Source: Pseudomonas lundensis (lineage in GTDB: Bacteria > Pseudomonadota > Gammaproteobacteria > Pseudomonadales > Pseudomonadaceae). From it: a stretch of DNA of 64,000 bases. Under the pieces are notes generated by a model. The model saw only the letters and a list, made by a program, of their open reading frames with translations. It did not search any database and had not been told where the DNA came from. Below, piece after piece: positions 48,707 to 57,338 of this stretch (positions are counted from its first letter, which is position 1; each line of letters begins with the position of its first letter). The stretch lies in the NCBI RefSeq assembly GCF_001042985.1, contig NZ_JYKY01000011.1, positions 1-64,000 of the forward strand, read 5' to 3'. The position numbers and the translations under genes are program-made.

Positions 48707-48782
<76 letters not shown>

Positions 48783-48786
48783 AAAA

Positions 48787-48862
48787 TGGCGTCCCCTAGG
48801 GGACTCGAACCCCTGTTACCGCCGTGAAAGGGCGGTGTCCTAGGCCACTAGACGAAGGGGAC
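48787..48862 (-). tRNA. tRNA-Glu (TTC), copy 1
   Basis: The minus strand begins GTCCCCTTCGTCTAGTGG, the anticodon loop CTTTCAC carries anticodon TTC, and the acceptor GGGGAC plus CCA closes the 76-nt gene. Identical to the other two copies in the array. Confidence 0.97.
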
Positions 48863-48968
48863 GTTGCCCAAAACATACGTTGTATGTCTCAGTGCCAGCC
48901 GCATCAAACTCAATTGCTGCGCTGGCGTTTCACTCAACCTCACCCGAAGGCAAGGCTGCTGGTGACAC

Positions 48969-48997
48969 AAAAAAAATCAGCCTCAGCTGATCTTTTT
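48969..48997 (-). terminator. Internal terminator in the tRNA array
   Basis: ATCAGC (48976-48981), loop CTCA, GCTGAT (48986-48991), followed on the minus strand by eight T. It lies about 40 nt after tRNA-Gly copy 2 and before tRNA-Glu copy 1, at the same relative place as the final terminator. Confidence 0.75.
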
Positions 48998-49036
48998 ATG
49001 CTTCCTGAATGTTGCTTGACTTCAGAAAACAAAATT

Positions 49037-49112
<76 letters not shown>

Positions 49113-49117
49113 AATAA

Positions 49118-49193
49118 TGGCGTCCCCTAGGGGACTCGAACCCCTGTTACCGCCGTGAAAGGGCGGTGTCCTAGGCCACTAGACGAAGGGGAC
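49118..49193 (-). tRNA. tRNA-Glu (TTC), copy 2
   Basis: Identical 76-nt tRNA-Glu with anticodon TTC and encoded CCA. It is 5 bases from tRNA-Gly copy 2. Confidence 0.97.
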
Positions 49194-49296
49194 GTTGCCC
49201 GAAACATACGCTGCATGTTTCAGTGCCAATCACATTGACCGAAGCTAATGTTTTGGCTTTCACTCAACCCCGCCCGAGAGCGAAGCTGCTTAAAAA

Positions 49297-49372
<76 letters not shown>

Positions 49373-49374
49373 AT

Positions 49375-49450
49375 TGGCGTCCCCTAGGGGACTCGAACCC
49401 CTGTTACCGCCGTGAAAGGGCGGTGTCCTAGGCCACTAGACGAAGGGGAC
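49375..49450 (-). tRNA. tRNA-Glu (TTC), copy 3, first of the array
   Basis: First transcribed tRNA of the array, identical to the other tRNA-Glu copies. Only 2 bases separate it from tRNA-Gly copy 3. The promoter at 49511-49539 lies about 60 bp upstream. Confidence 0.97.
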
Positions 49451-49787
49451 ACGCTACAACTTCACTGGTTACTGCGTTTCGCTGTGTGCTTTACGCTGCA
49501 ATTGGCGCGCATTCTAGGGATGGTTTTAGAAGTCGTCAACCCCAATATGAAAATATATTGAAATCAATGACTTCCCCAATCTTAAGGCCATTTCCTACGC
49601 CGTCTAGCGCCCAAGTCCTGACGCCTATATTCCGACATCCTACAAGGAGTTATAGTTGGCAGCGCACAATAGTGGCACTCTGTACCACATCCAACACATC
49701 TGCCTCTTTATAGACGAGAGCTCTGACCTTCAAGATTGTTTGCGACACCAAAATAAAGCCCATTGACTATCCAAAGAGGTTTTCACG
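49451..49787. other. Divergent spacer between tRNA array and membrane-anchored protein gene
   Basis: This 337-base stretch carries the tRNA promoter near its left end. The rest is AT-rich for this genome; no promoter for the plus-strand gene at 49788 could be assigned and no reading frame with family features is seen. Confidence 0.5.
49511..49539 (-). promoter_or_regulatory. Strong promoter of the tRNA array
   Basis: On the minus strand TTGACG (49539-49534) and TAGAAT (49516-49511) are exactly 17 bp apart, followed by a GC-rich discriminator GCGCGCC, a mark of stringently controlled stable-RNA promoters. Confidence 0.85.
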
Positions 49788-50558
49788 TTGACACCATCCA
49801 TGATCACCCTGCTTGTAGTAGCCGGGATCGTCCTATTGATCGCCATCGGTTACATGAACCATGTGGTGGAAAACAACAAACTCGAAAAGGCGCGCCTGAA
49901 GGTCGAACTGACTGACCGCGTTCGTCGTTGCAGCGAAGTCAGCGAAACCTTCCCCGGCCAATTGATGTCGCCCGGCTTAAAGCACTTGCTGACACGCCTG
50001 GAGCTCAATGCCTGCCAGCGCCTGCTGCATCTGGATAAGAACAGTGCGCCAGTCAAGGCGCGTATTGCCGAGCTGAACGCACTGGTGGGCCAAGGCGAGT
50101 CGATCCCCGTCAATAACCCGCCCGGCCCGATCCTGACTGAAGCCAAGGCCAAGGATGTGCGTTTCTTGCTGGAAACATTGCACGGGCAAATCACCCGCGC
50201 GGTGCAAGATGGCTTTCTGCCTACTAACGAAGCCAAACGCTGGATCAAAGAGATCCGCCATTTGCTGGTCGTGCTGCACATCGAATTCTTCAACAACCTT
50301 GGGCAGTTGGCCTTCCAGCAAAATCAGCCGGGGCAGGCACGCCTTGCCTATGAGCGCGGCGCCCAGTACCTGCGCAAACAACCTGAACCCGCCATGTACA
50401 GCAGCGCGTTGAAGGAAATGGAAGAACAACTGGCGCGTGCAAATTCGCTGGTGCTTACCAAGCTTGAGCCGACAAAGGATGAGGTCAACGAACTGACCGA
50501 GGGCTTGAAAACTGACGAAGCTGACGCGGACTGGAAGAAAAAGGTCATCTACGACTGA
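49788..50558 (+). CDS. Membrane-anchored protein of unknown function
   Basis: Protein of 256 residues with one N-terminal membrane helix (MITLLVVAGIVLLIAIGYM, about residues 5-23) and a largely helical soluble part with charged coiled-coil-like stretches; the middle holds FLPTNEAKRWIKEIRHLLVVLHIEFFNNLGQLAFQQNQPGQARLAYERG, a helix pair reminiscent of a TPR unit. I do not recognise a named family. The start is TTG 49788 with AGAGG upstream, or ATG 49800. It ends with its own terminator. Confidence 0.75.
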   Translation: MTPSMITLLVVAGIVLLIAIGYMNHVVENNKLEKARLKVELTDRVRRCSEVSETFPGQLMSPGLKHLLTRLELNACQRLLHLDKNSAPVKARIAELNALVGQGESIPVNNPPGPILTEAKAKDVRFLLETLHGQITRAVQDGFLPTNEAKRWIKEIRHLLVVLHIEFFNNLGQLAFQQNQPGQARLAYERGAQYLRKQPEPAMYSSALKEMEEQLARANSLVLTKLEPTKDEVNELTEGLKTDEADADWKKKVIYD

Positions 50559-50578
50559 TGCCCTGATTGCCAATCGAT

Positions 50579-50612
50579 AAAAGGACAAGCTCATCCCTTG
50601 TCCTTTTTTTTT
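50579..50612 (+). terminator. Terminator after the membrane-anchored protein gene
   Basis: AAAAGGACAAG (50579-50589) and CTTGTCCTTTT (50597-50607) form an 11-bp stem, followed by further T residues to 50612. Confidence 0.92.
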
Positions 50613-50839
50613 GCATTCCCGAAAGCGTGATGGGTGAGACGGACACACCCATGCACGCAGACAGCCACGCGCTAAGCAGTCTCGCCCTCGACTACACGGC
50701 TAAAAAACGCACGCACGGGGGGGCAAGGAGCGCAGGCAAAAAATAATCAAGGAATGTGTATCGGTCGCCCGGACGGGCCAGAAGATCTTGCAGAACAGCC
50801 GCATGGAAGCAGCCAGACAGGCTGCCTCCATGCATCACA

Positions 50840-51184
50840 TCAGGCTACCGGATTGATAGGCTTTTCCGGGTACCACACGTCGAGCAGCGGGCTCACTTCA
50901 ACGCTGGTCAGCTCTGGACGAGCTTTCAGCCAGGCTTCAACAGCTGCGCGCTGCTCTTCGCTGACCGAACCGCGCTTCTGCAGGCACACCAGACCGTAGT
51001 CGTCGCCGCCAACATAACCAAGGCCGTTGGCTTCCATGGCTTCTTTCAAGAACGTTTCGAGGAAAGCGTCGATAGCTTCTTCCGACAGGTCTTCTTTGAA
51101 ATCCAGGTTCAGCTCAAAACCCAACTCCTGAAATTCATCAACGCACAGCTTTTTGCGCAGACGCTGGGAACGATTAGTAGCCAT
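50840..51184 (-). CDS. yggL: YggL family 50S ribosome-associated protein
   Basis: Acidic protein of 114 residues, MATNRSQRLRKKLCVDEFQELGF at the N-terminus and FVEAFLKEAMEANGLGYVGG-like DUF469 core (AMEANGLGYVGGDDYGLVC). E. coli YggL binds the large ribosomal subunit. Corresponds to PA3046, which lies beside dacB in PAO1 as here; the two are divergent with a 233-bp spacer. Confidence 0.9.
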   Translation of the reverse strand: MATNRSQRLRKKLCVDEFQELGFELNLDFKEDLSEEAIDAFLETFLKEAMEANGLGYVGGDDYGLVCLQKRGSVSEEQRAAVEAWLKARPELTSVEVSPLLDVWYPEKPINPVA

Positions 51185-51417
51185 TGAACAATCCTCTTAA
51201 GTAATAACGGCGGCACTTTACCAGTTTCGAGCTGTACGTGCCCGGTTCAGTGTGGACGGCTCATCGTTTTGTGCATTTAATCAATGCACGTGTGTATCAC
51301 GGCAATGCACAAGACTGACCACCTTGGGGCATAATGCCGTCACTTTCATGACCATTGAGGGAATTTTTCATCATGCCCTCGTATTTTTTCCCCCTCGCCT
51401 GCAGGGTATTACTTTTT

Positions 51418-52884
51418 ATGATCAAGTCTTTACGTCCACTGCTACTCGCCGGGTTGATGCTGCCATTCGCCTTTGGGGCCAACGCTGCCCCGGTCAACAC
51501 CACTCTTTCGCCCAAGGTTCAGCAGGCGCTCAAAACCAACAAATTGCAAAACAACGCACTATCACTGGTGATGCTGCCGCTCAACGGCCCCGGCGTACCG
51601 ACTGTGTTCAATGCTGATGTCTCAATGAACCCGGCCTCCACCATGAAGCTGGTCACCACCTACGCAGCCCTGGAAATGCTCGGCCCTACCCATCAGTGGA
51701 AAACCGAGTTTTACACTGATGGCACGCTGAGCAACGGCATCCTGCAAGGCAACCTCTATCTCAAAGGCGGCGGCGACCCCAAGCTGAACATGGAAAAGCT
51801 GTGGCTATTGATGCGCGACCTGCGTGCCAATGGCGTGCAACAAGTCACCGGGGATCTGGTGCTGGACCGCAGCTTCTTCGAGCAACCGCAATTGCCAGTA
51901 TTTGATGACGACGGCAATGACAAGAACAAGCCTTTCCTGGTCAAGCCCGACGCGCTGATGGTCAACCTCAAGGCGCTGCGCTTTGTTGCACGCAACGACT
52001 CAGGCAAGGTCCTGATATCAGTTGAGCCGCCGATTGCCAGCATCCGCGTGGACAATCAGGTAAAAGCCGTCAACGCCAAGCAATGCACGGGCGACGTGCG
52101 TTACAACCCGGTGCCGCAGCCGGACGGCTCAGTCCTCGTTACCGTCACGGGTCAATTGGGCGATGGCTGCAACTCGCAGACCTACCTGTCGCTGCTTGAC
52201 CACGCCACGTATACCGCAGGCGCCGTTCGCGCGATCTGGAAAGAGCTGGGCGGCAGTATTCTGGGGCAAGATCGCCAGGGTTCCGTCCCCAAAAGCGCCA
52301 AAGTCCTGGCCCGCGCCTTCTCGCCAGACCTCGCTGAAATCATTCGTGACATCAACAAGTACAGCAACAACACCATGGCTCAGCAGTTGTTTCTGAGCCT
52401 GGGTGCGCAGTTCCGCACGGATGCCGACGGCGATGACGCCAAAGCAGCCCAGCGTGTGGTTCGTCAGTGGCTGGCCAAGAAAGGCATCACGGCGCCGCAC
52501 CTGGTGATGGAGAACGGCTCAGGCCTGTCTCGTGCCGAGCGGGTCAGCGCCCGTGAAATGGCTCAAATGCTCCAGGCCGCCTGGAAAAGCCCCTACGCCG
52601 CCGAGTTCATCAGCTCCATGCCCATTGCTGGCAAGGACGGCACGATGCGCAAGCGTCTGAAAACCACCGCCATGAACGGTCAGGCTCACATCAAGACCGG
52701 CACTCTCAACACTGTGCGTGCGATCTCGGGCTTTAGCCGTGATAGCAATGGCAACACCTGGGCCGTGGTGGCCATTCTCAATGACCCACGCCCATGGGGC
52801 GCCTCGGCCGTCCTCGACCAGGTCCTGCTGGATCTTTATCGTCAACCGCAACTGCCGAACAGTGCGATTTCAATCGCCCAATAA
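51418..52884 (+). CDS. dacB: D-alanyl-D-alanine carboxypeptidase/endopeptidase (PBP4)
   Basis: Periplasmic low-mass penicillin-binding protein of 488 residues that trims and cuts peptidoglycan peptide bridges. Signal peptide MIKSLRPLLLAGLMLPFAFGANA. The three active-site motifs are NPASTMKLVTTY (SxxK), KYSNNTMAQQL (SxN) and AHIKTGTLNTV (KTG). The frame opens at 51355, but only ATG 51418 gives a signal peptide at the very N-terminus; AGGG is 10-12 nt upstream. Confidence 0.93.
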   Translation: MIKSLRPLLLAGLMLPFAFGANAAPVNTTLSPKVQQALKTNKLQNNALSLVMLPLNGPGVPTVFNADVSMNPASTMKLVTTYAALEMLGPTHQWKTEFYTDGTLSNGILQGNLYLKGGGDPKLNMEKLWLLMRDLRANGVQQVTGDLVLDRSFFEQPQLPVFDDDGNDKNKPFLVKPDALMVNLKALRFVARNDSGKVLISVEPPIASIRVDNQVKAVNAKQCTGDVRYNPVPQPDGSVLVTVTGQLGDGCNSQTYLSLLDHATYTAGAVRAIWKELGGSILGQDRQGSVPKSAKVLARAFSPDLAEIIRDINKYSNNTMAQQLFLSLGAQFRTDADGDDAKAAQRVVRQWLAKKGITAPHLVMENGSGLSRAERVSAREMAQMLQAAWKSPYAAEFISSMPIAGKDGTMRKRLKTTAMNGQAHIKTGTLNTVRAISGFSRDSNGNTWAVVAILNDPRPWGASAVLDQVLLDLYRQPQLPNSAISIAQ

Positions 52885-52902
52885 GGCTTTTACGAAGCCA
52901 TA

Positions 52903-52938
52903 AAAAACGCCCCGACTCACTCGAGCCGGGGCGTTTTT
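52903..52938. terminator. Bidirectional terminator between dacB and rlmKL
   Basis: AAAAACGCCCCG (52903-52914) and CGGGGCGTTTTT (52927-52938) make a perfect 12-bp stem with T runs usable from both sides. Confidence 0.92.
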
Positions 52939-52950
52939 GTGTATGGCCTC

Positions 52951-52980
52951 TGTCATCCCTGCCTGCAGCCCGGGATGACA
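52951..52980. repeat. Second inverted repeat beside the dacB terminator
   Basis: TGTCATCCC (52951-52959) and GGGATGACA (52972-52980) are perfect 9-bp arms around a 12-base loop. There is no T tract. It lies 10 bp from the rlmKL stop and could be an extra mRNA end barrier or a single REP-like element. Confidence 0.6.
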
Positions 52981-52989
52981 GGAGCGCGA

Positions 52990-55260
52990 TCAACGCGCCG
53001 TGATTTTCCAGGCGCGGTGAATCTTGCTGTTGCGGGCAAAATCCGGATCAATCGTACTGGCAGTGATTTCTTCGACGGCGTAACGCGCTTCCAGGTGCTC
53101 ATCGAGGATGAACTTGCGGAAGTTGTTGGAGAAGTACAACACACCGCCGGGCGCCAGACGCGCCATCGCCAGGTCCAGCAATTGCACGTGGTCACGCTGG
53201 ACATCGAAGATGCCTTCCATGCGCTTGGAATTGGAAAAGGTCGGCGGATCGATAAAGATCAGGTCGTACTCTTCCCGGCATGCATCGAGCCATACCATCA
53301 CATCGCCCTGCTCCAGACGGTTCTTGTCTGAAAAACCGTTGAGCGACAAATTACGACGCGCCCAGTCCAGGTAAGTTTTGGACAAATCCACGCTCGTGGT
53401 GCTGCGCGCGCCCCCTTTAGCGGCGTGAACACTCGCGGTTGCGGTGTAGCAATACAGGTTCAGGAAACGCTTGCCGGCCGCCTCGCGCTGAATCCGCATG
53501 CGCATCGGGCGGTGGTCGAGGAACAGACCGGTATCCAGGTAGTCCGTCAGGTTGACCAGCAGCTTCACGCCGCCTTCATTGACCTCGGTGAACTTGCCTT
53601 GCGCGCTTTGGCGCTCGTATTGCTTGGTCCCGCTCTGGCGCTCGCGCCGCTTGACGATCACACGGCTTTTATCGACGTTCAATGCCTGAGGAATGGCCGC
53701 CAGCGCATCGAACATGCGCGCCGAGGCTTTTTCCGGGTCAATGGATTTGGGCGCTGCATACTCCTGAACGTGCACCCAGTCATGGTACAGATCAATCGCC
53801 ATCGAGTATTCAGGCATGTCTGCATCGTAGACACGGTAGCAATCGATGCCTTCGCGCTTGACCCATTTGCCCAAGGCTTTGAGGTTCTTTTGCAGACGAT
53901 TGGCGAACATTTGCCCGCCTTCGCTCAGACGCGGCTGCTCAACCACAACGGGAACCGGCTTGATCGGGTTACCGTTCTTGTTGAATTTTTCGTACTTACC
54001 CGGTGCTTCAATGTTGGACGGCAGATCGGACTCAGCCTGCTCGCGCTCAGCCTGACGCTGCTCAGGGGTACGACGCTCACCAGTCACGAATTGGTCCGGC
54101 ACGACCTTGATCAGCAGCAACTTGCACGGCAAGGCGCCGTTCCAGAATGAATACTGTTTGTGGCTGCGAATACCCATGCGCTTGCCCAGGTCAGGCGCGC
54201 CCGTGAACACCGCCGCCTCCCAATTCAAACAGGCCTGACGCAGGCGCTCGCCCAGGTTCTGGTAGAGATAGAGCAGGCTCGCCTCATCGCCCAGGCGCTC
54301 GCCATATGGCGGGTTACAAATGACCAGGCCTTTCTGGTTCTGATCCGGGCGAGGTTCGAACGTCGCAACTTCACCCTGGTAAATTTTGATCCAGTGACTC
54401 AGACCGGCACGCTCGATGTTGTTGCGCGCAGGCTGGATCAGGCGCGGATCGGCTTCATAACCCCGAATCCACAATGGCGGTTTTGACATGCCCGCCTCAG
54501 CCCGCTCAGTGGCTTGCTGGTGAAGTTTTTTCCAGATCGCCGGTACGTGGCCGAGCCAGGCGTCAAACCCCCAATGAATGCGGTTGAGGTTAGGCGCCAT
54601 GTCGGCGGCAATCATCGCGCCCTCGACCAAAAATGTGCCCACACCGCACATCGGGTCAGCCAGCGCAGCGCCTTCAGCTGCCATGCGCGGCCAGCCCGCA
54701 CGAATCAGGATAGCTGCTGCAAGGTTTTCCTTGAGCGGCGCAGCGCCTTGCTGCAAGCGATAGCCGCGCTGGTGCAGGCTGCTGCCTGACAGATCCAGCG
54801 ACAGAATGGCTTCACCCCGATCCAGGCGCAGGTGGATACGCAAATCAGGGCTGATTTTGTCGATCGACGGACGCTCGCCGGACGGCGTGCGCAATTTGTC
54901 GACAATGGCGTCTTTGACTTTCAACGCACCAAAATGGGTGTTGTCGATGCCGGAGCCGTGGCCGCTGAACTCCACCGCCAAGGTGCCGTCGGGCACCATG
55001 TGATCCTGCCAGTCAACCTCCAGCACGCCGTGATAGAGGTCCTCGGCGTCTTTCATCGGAAAGCGCTTAAGTACCAGTAATACGCGGTTAGCAAGACGCG
55101 ACCAGAGACACAGACGGTAGGCAGTTTCCATATCTGCAGTACCACGAATGGCCGAGGTATGCTCGCGAGCGTCCTCAAGGCCAAGGCCTGTGGCCTCCTC
55201 AAGGAGCAAGCCTTCAAGGCCTTTCGGGCAGGTAAGGAAGAGTTCGTAACGATCCGACAT
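52990..55260 (-). CDS. rlmL: Bifunctional 23S rRNA methyltransferase RlmKL
   Basis: Fusion enzyme of 756 residues that methylates G2445 (N2, RlmL part) and G2069 (N7, RlmK part) of 23S rRNA. The N-terminal THUMP domain (about 45-155) and first methyltransferase (MCGVGTFLVEGA, VICNPPYGERLGDE) are followed by the second methyltransferase (AAGKRFLNLYCYTATASVHAAKGGA, FIDPPTFSNSKRM). Both NPPY and DPPTFS catalytic motifs are intact. It is divergent from rmf, so a ribosome-modifying and a ribosome-silencing gene share one upstream region. Confidence 0.95.
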   Translation of the reverse strand: MSDRYELFLTCPKGLEGLLLEEATGLGLEDAREHTSAIRGTADMETAYRLCLWSRLANRVLLVLKRFPMKDAEDLYHGVLEVDWQDHMVPDGTLAVEFSGHGSGIDNTHFGALKVKDAIVDKLRTPSGERPSIDKISPDLRIHLRLDRGEAILSLDLSGSSLHQRGYRLQQGAAPLKENLAAAILIRAGWPRMAAEGAALADPMCGVGTFLVEGAMIAADMAPNLNRIHWGFDAWLGHVPAIWKKLHQQATERAEAGMSKPPLWIRGYEADPRLIQPARNNIERAGLSHWIKIYQGEVATFEPRPDQNQKGLVICNPPYGERLGDEASLLYLYQNLGERLRQACLNWEAAVFTGAPDLGKRMGIRSHKQYSFWNGALPCKLLLIKVVPDQFVTGERRTPEQRQAEREQAESDLPSNIEAPGKYEKFNKNGNPIKPVPVVVEQPRLSEGGQMFANRLQKNLKALGKWVKREGIDCYRVYDADMPEYSMAIDLYHDWVHVQEYAAPKSIDPEKASARMFDALAAIPQALNVDKSRVIVKRRERQSGTKQYERQSAQGKFTEVNEGGVKLLVNLTDYLDTGLFLDHRPMRMRIQREAAGKRFLNLYCYTATASVHAAKGGARSTTSVDLSKTYLDWARRNLSLNGFSDKNRLEQGDVMVWLDACREEYDLIFIDPPTFSNSKRMEGIFDVQRDHVQLLDLAMARLAPGGVLYFSNNFRKFILDEHLEARYAVEEITASTIDPDFARNSKIHRAWKITAR

Positions 55261-55632
55261 GGGATTCCTGAGCTTTTAGCTATCTGTGAAGAGGCAACGC
55301 ATTGCCTGCTCCGTTTTCAATCAAGCGCTTTTCTTGAAGAGCGCTCGCGTGGCACGAGACTGTGCCGGTCCATCCCCGCGCCCAACCTTGCCCGCAGGCA
55401 TGAAGAGTTTAGACGCTGAGACAGGTCATTCATCTTGAAACAAAGGGACATATTCAGACCCTTCGTCGAATAGTACCCGAGCAAATAAGGCGGTCATTCG
55501 CAGCGGAGAATGAAACGCATCATCTTTGCAAACACTCGCAGGATCAGGCTTTGGTCGTAGAAAGGGGCAAAAGGCCTCCCTTTCTTATGGCCTGAACACC
55601 ACTATCGTTACGTCCTTATGACAAAACGATCA

Positions 55633-55661
55633 TTCACACACCCAACCACATTGGTTAGAAC
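55633..55661 (+). promoter_or_regulatory. Possible rmf promoter
   Basis: TTCACA (55633-55638), 17-bp spacer, TAGAAC (55656-55661). It would start transcription near 55668, just before the structured leader. RMF is normally induced in stationary phase, so an RpoS promoter elsewhere is also possible. Confidence 0.35.
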
Positions 55662-55670
55662 TGAACACAG

Positions 55671-55801
55671 GTTGTCACCGCGCAGGTGATAACAAAAATG
55701 CTCGCCACGCCGGCAGCGAGCCACCCACGGCAGAAGCACTCTGCCCCGACCTGAGTCAGGTCGACGCGATATAAACAGTCAACAAGTGAGGGCAATACCC
55801 T
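55671..55801 (+). promoter_or_regulatory. Structured rmf leader (rmf RNA motif candidate)
   Basis: Four consecutive hairpins precede the ATG at 55802: GTTGTCACC/GGTGATAAC (55671-55679 with 55685-55693, one G-U), GCTCGC/GCGAGC (55700-55705 with 55716-55721), the palindrome GACCTGAGTCAGGTC (55748-55762), and AGGG/CCCT (55789-55792 with 55798-55801). The last pairs the AGGG Shine-Dalgarno with bases touching the start codon. A conserved rmf RNA motif has been described upstream of rmf in Pseudomonas; this is its expected place. Confidence 0.65.
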
Positions 55802-56017
55802 ATGAGAAGACTTAAGCGTGATCCGTTGGAAAGAGCTTTCTTGCGCGGATACCAATATGGCGTTAACGGAAAGTCCCGTGAGCTTTGCCCTTTTACTCTA
55901 CCGTCGGTGCGCCAGGCATGGATTAATGGCTGGCGCGAAGGACGCGGCGACAACTGGGACGGTATGACAGGCACTGCGGGCATCCACAGACTCAACGAAC
56001 TTCACGCCGTCGGCTAA
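55802..56017 (+). CDS. rmf: Ribosome modulation factor
   Basis: Small basic protein of 71 residues that joins 70S ribosomes into inactive 100S dimers in stationary phase. It starts MRRLKRDPLERAFLRGYQYG and has the conserved CPFTLPSVRQAWINGWREGR core. It has the normal length plus a short C-terminal extension (GTAGIHRLNELHAVG) common in Pseudomonas. The ribosome binding site AGGG can be hidden in a leader hairpin. Confidence 0.95.
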   Translation: MRRLKRDPLERAFLRGYQYGVNGKSRELCPFTLPSVRQAWINGWREGRGDNWDGMTGTAGIHRLNELHAVG

Positions 56018-56096
56018 CTCTGGGCACATTCCGACATCACCTCGAATACGCAACACGTTAACCATGTCGTCCCATCCGGGCGGCGGGCTGCGGCCC

Positions 56097-56122
56097 AAGG
56101 GCTCCTTCAAGGAGCCCTTTTT
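56097..56122 (+). terminator. Terminator of rmf
   Basis: AAGGGCTCC and GGAGCCCTT arms (56097-56105 and 56111-56119) with a short loop and a T run to 56122; also usable by pyrD on the other strand. Confidence 0.85.
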
Positions 56123-56131
56123 ATTGGGTGT

Positions 56132-57157
56132 TTATCGACGGGTGATGGCCGAAATGGCATCCACTGATTCGCGAATCAGCGCTGGCCCTTTGTAAATGAA
56201 GCCGGAATAAATCTGCACCAAACTGGCACCTGCCTCGATTTTCTCAGCCGCATGCTTGCCTTCAGTGATACCGCCCGCCGCAATAATCGGCATCCGGCCA
56301 GCAAGTTCTTCAGCCAGGACCTTGACGGTATGGGTGCTTTTTTCACGTACGGGCGCACCCGACAGGCCGCCTGCCTCATCCCCATACTCCATGCCCTCCA
56401 CACCCACGCGACTCAACGTCGTGTTGGTGGCGATCACCGCATCCATGCCGGTTTCCAGCAAGGCTCGCGCGACGAGCACGGTTTCTTCATCTGTCATGTC
56501 AGGTGCAATCTTGATCGCTAGCGGCACACGCTTGCCGTGACGCTGCGTAAGCTCGTTCTGACGCAGCTGTAAGGCCTCCAGAAGCTGCTTGAGTGAATCG
56601 CCGAACTGAAGCGTGCGCAGACCCGGAGTATTCGGAGAACTGACGTTGACCGTCACGTAGCTCGCGTGAGCGTAAACCTTGTCCAGGCAAATCAAATAGT
56701 CATCAACGGCCCGCTCAACCGGTGTATCGAAATTCTTGCCGATGTTGATACCCAGGATCCCGCTGTATTTGGCCGCCTGCACACGGGTCAACAAATGATC
56801 GACCCCCAGATTGTTGAAGCCCATGCGATTGATAATGGCCTGCGCTTCAGGCAAGCGAAAAATCCGCGGCTTGGGATTACCGGGCTGAGGGCGCGGCGTC
56901 ACGGTGCCGATCTCCACAAACCCGAACCCCAATTGGGCGAATCCATCAATCGCCGCCCCGTTCTTATCCAGGCCTGCGGCCAACCCTACCGGATTAGGGA
57001 ACTCAAGCCCCATGACGCTAACGGGCAGCTTGGCTGGCGCCTTGCACAGCAAACTGTTCAGCCCCAAACGGCCGCCCGCTCCGATCAAATCCAGAGACAG
57101 ATCATGCGAGGTTTCAGGGGAAAGTTTGAAGAGCAACTGGCGGGCCAGGTTATACAT
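56132..57157 (-). CDS. pyrD: Dihydroorotate dehydrogenase (quinone), class 2
   Basis: FMN enzyme of pyrimidine synthesis that gives its electrons to ubiquinone at the membrane; 341 residues. The N-terminal helix pair ([20 protein letters not shown]) is the membrane and quinone-binding part of class 2 enzymes. [39 protein letters not shown] and the catalytic serine in [12 protein letters not shown] are present, with NTTLSR and GGIT at the phosphate-binding end. It is convergent with rmf. Confidence 0.95.
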   Translation of the reverse strand: MYNLARQLLFKLSPETSHDLSLDLIGAGGRLGLNSLLCKAPAKLPVSVMGLEFPNPVGLAAGLDKNGAAIDGFAQLGFGFVEIGTVTPRPQPGNPKPRIFRLPEAQAIINRMGFNNLGVDHLLTRVQAAKYSGILGINIGKNFDTPVERAVDDYLICLDKVYAHASYVTVNVSSPNTPGLRTLQFGDSLKQLLEALQLRQNELTQRHGKRVPLAIKIAPDMTDEETVLVARALLETGMDAVIATNTTLSRVGVEGMEYGDEAGGLSGAPVREKSTHTVKVLAEELAGRMPIIAAGGITEGKHAAEKIEAGASLVQIYSGFIYKGPALIRESVDAISAITRR

Positions 57158-57290
57158 GGGCTCGATGGTCTCGGAAGGCGGCTGAAAGTGAGCGCGATTA
57201 TAGCCGTGCCGAGCGGTAAGACGCGAGGGAAGTGTGGGACGCCGTTTCAGGCCTGCTCGGCTTGAGACATCGGGACTAAATCGCAGACAA

Positions 57291-57320
57291 AGAAAAGCCC
57301 GGCCTGAGCCGGGCTTTTCT
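57291..57320 (-). terminator. Terminator of oprF
   Basis: AGAAAAGCCCGGC (57291-57303), loop CTGA, GCCGGGCTTTTCT (57308-57320): a perfect 13-bp stem, U-rich on the minus strand, 19 nt after the oprF stop. Confidence 0.9.
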
Positions 57321-57338
57321 GAACAGGCTAGCTAAAAA

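Larger units (their letters stand above)
55261..55801. other. rlmKL-rmf intergenic region with rmf leader
   Basis: This 541-base stretch has no supported gene. Its right part holds a possible rmf promoter and a leader of about 134 nt with four hairpins, listed separately. Its left part must hold the rlmKL promoter, which I could not assign. Confidence 0.6.
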
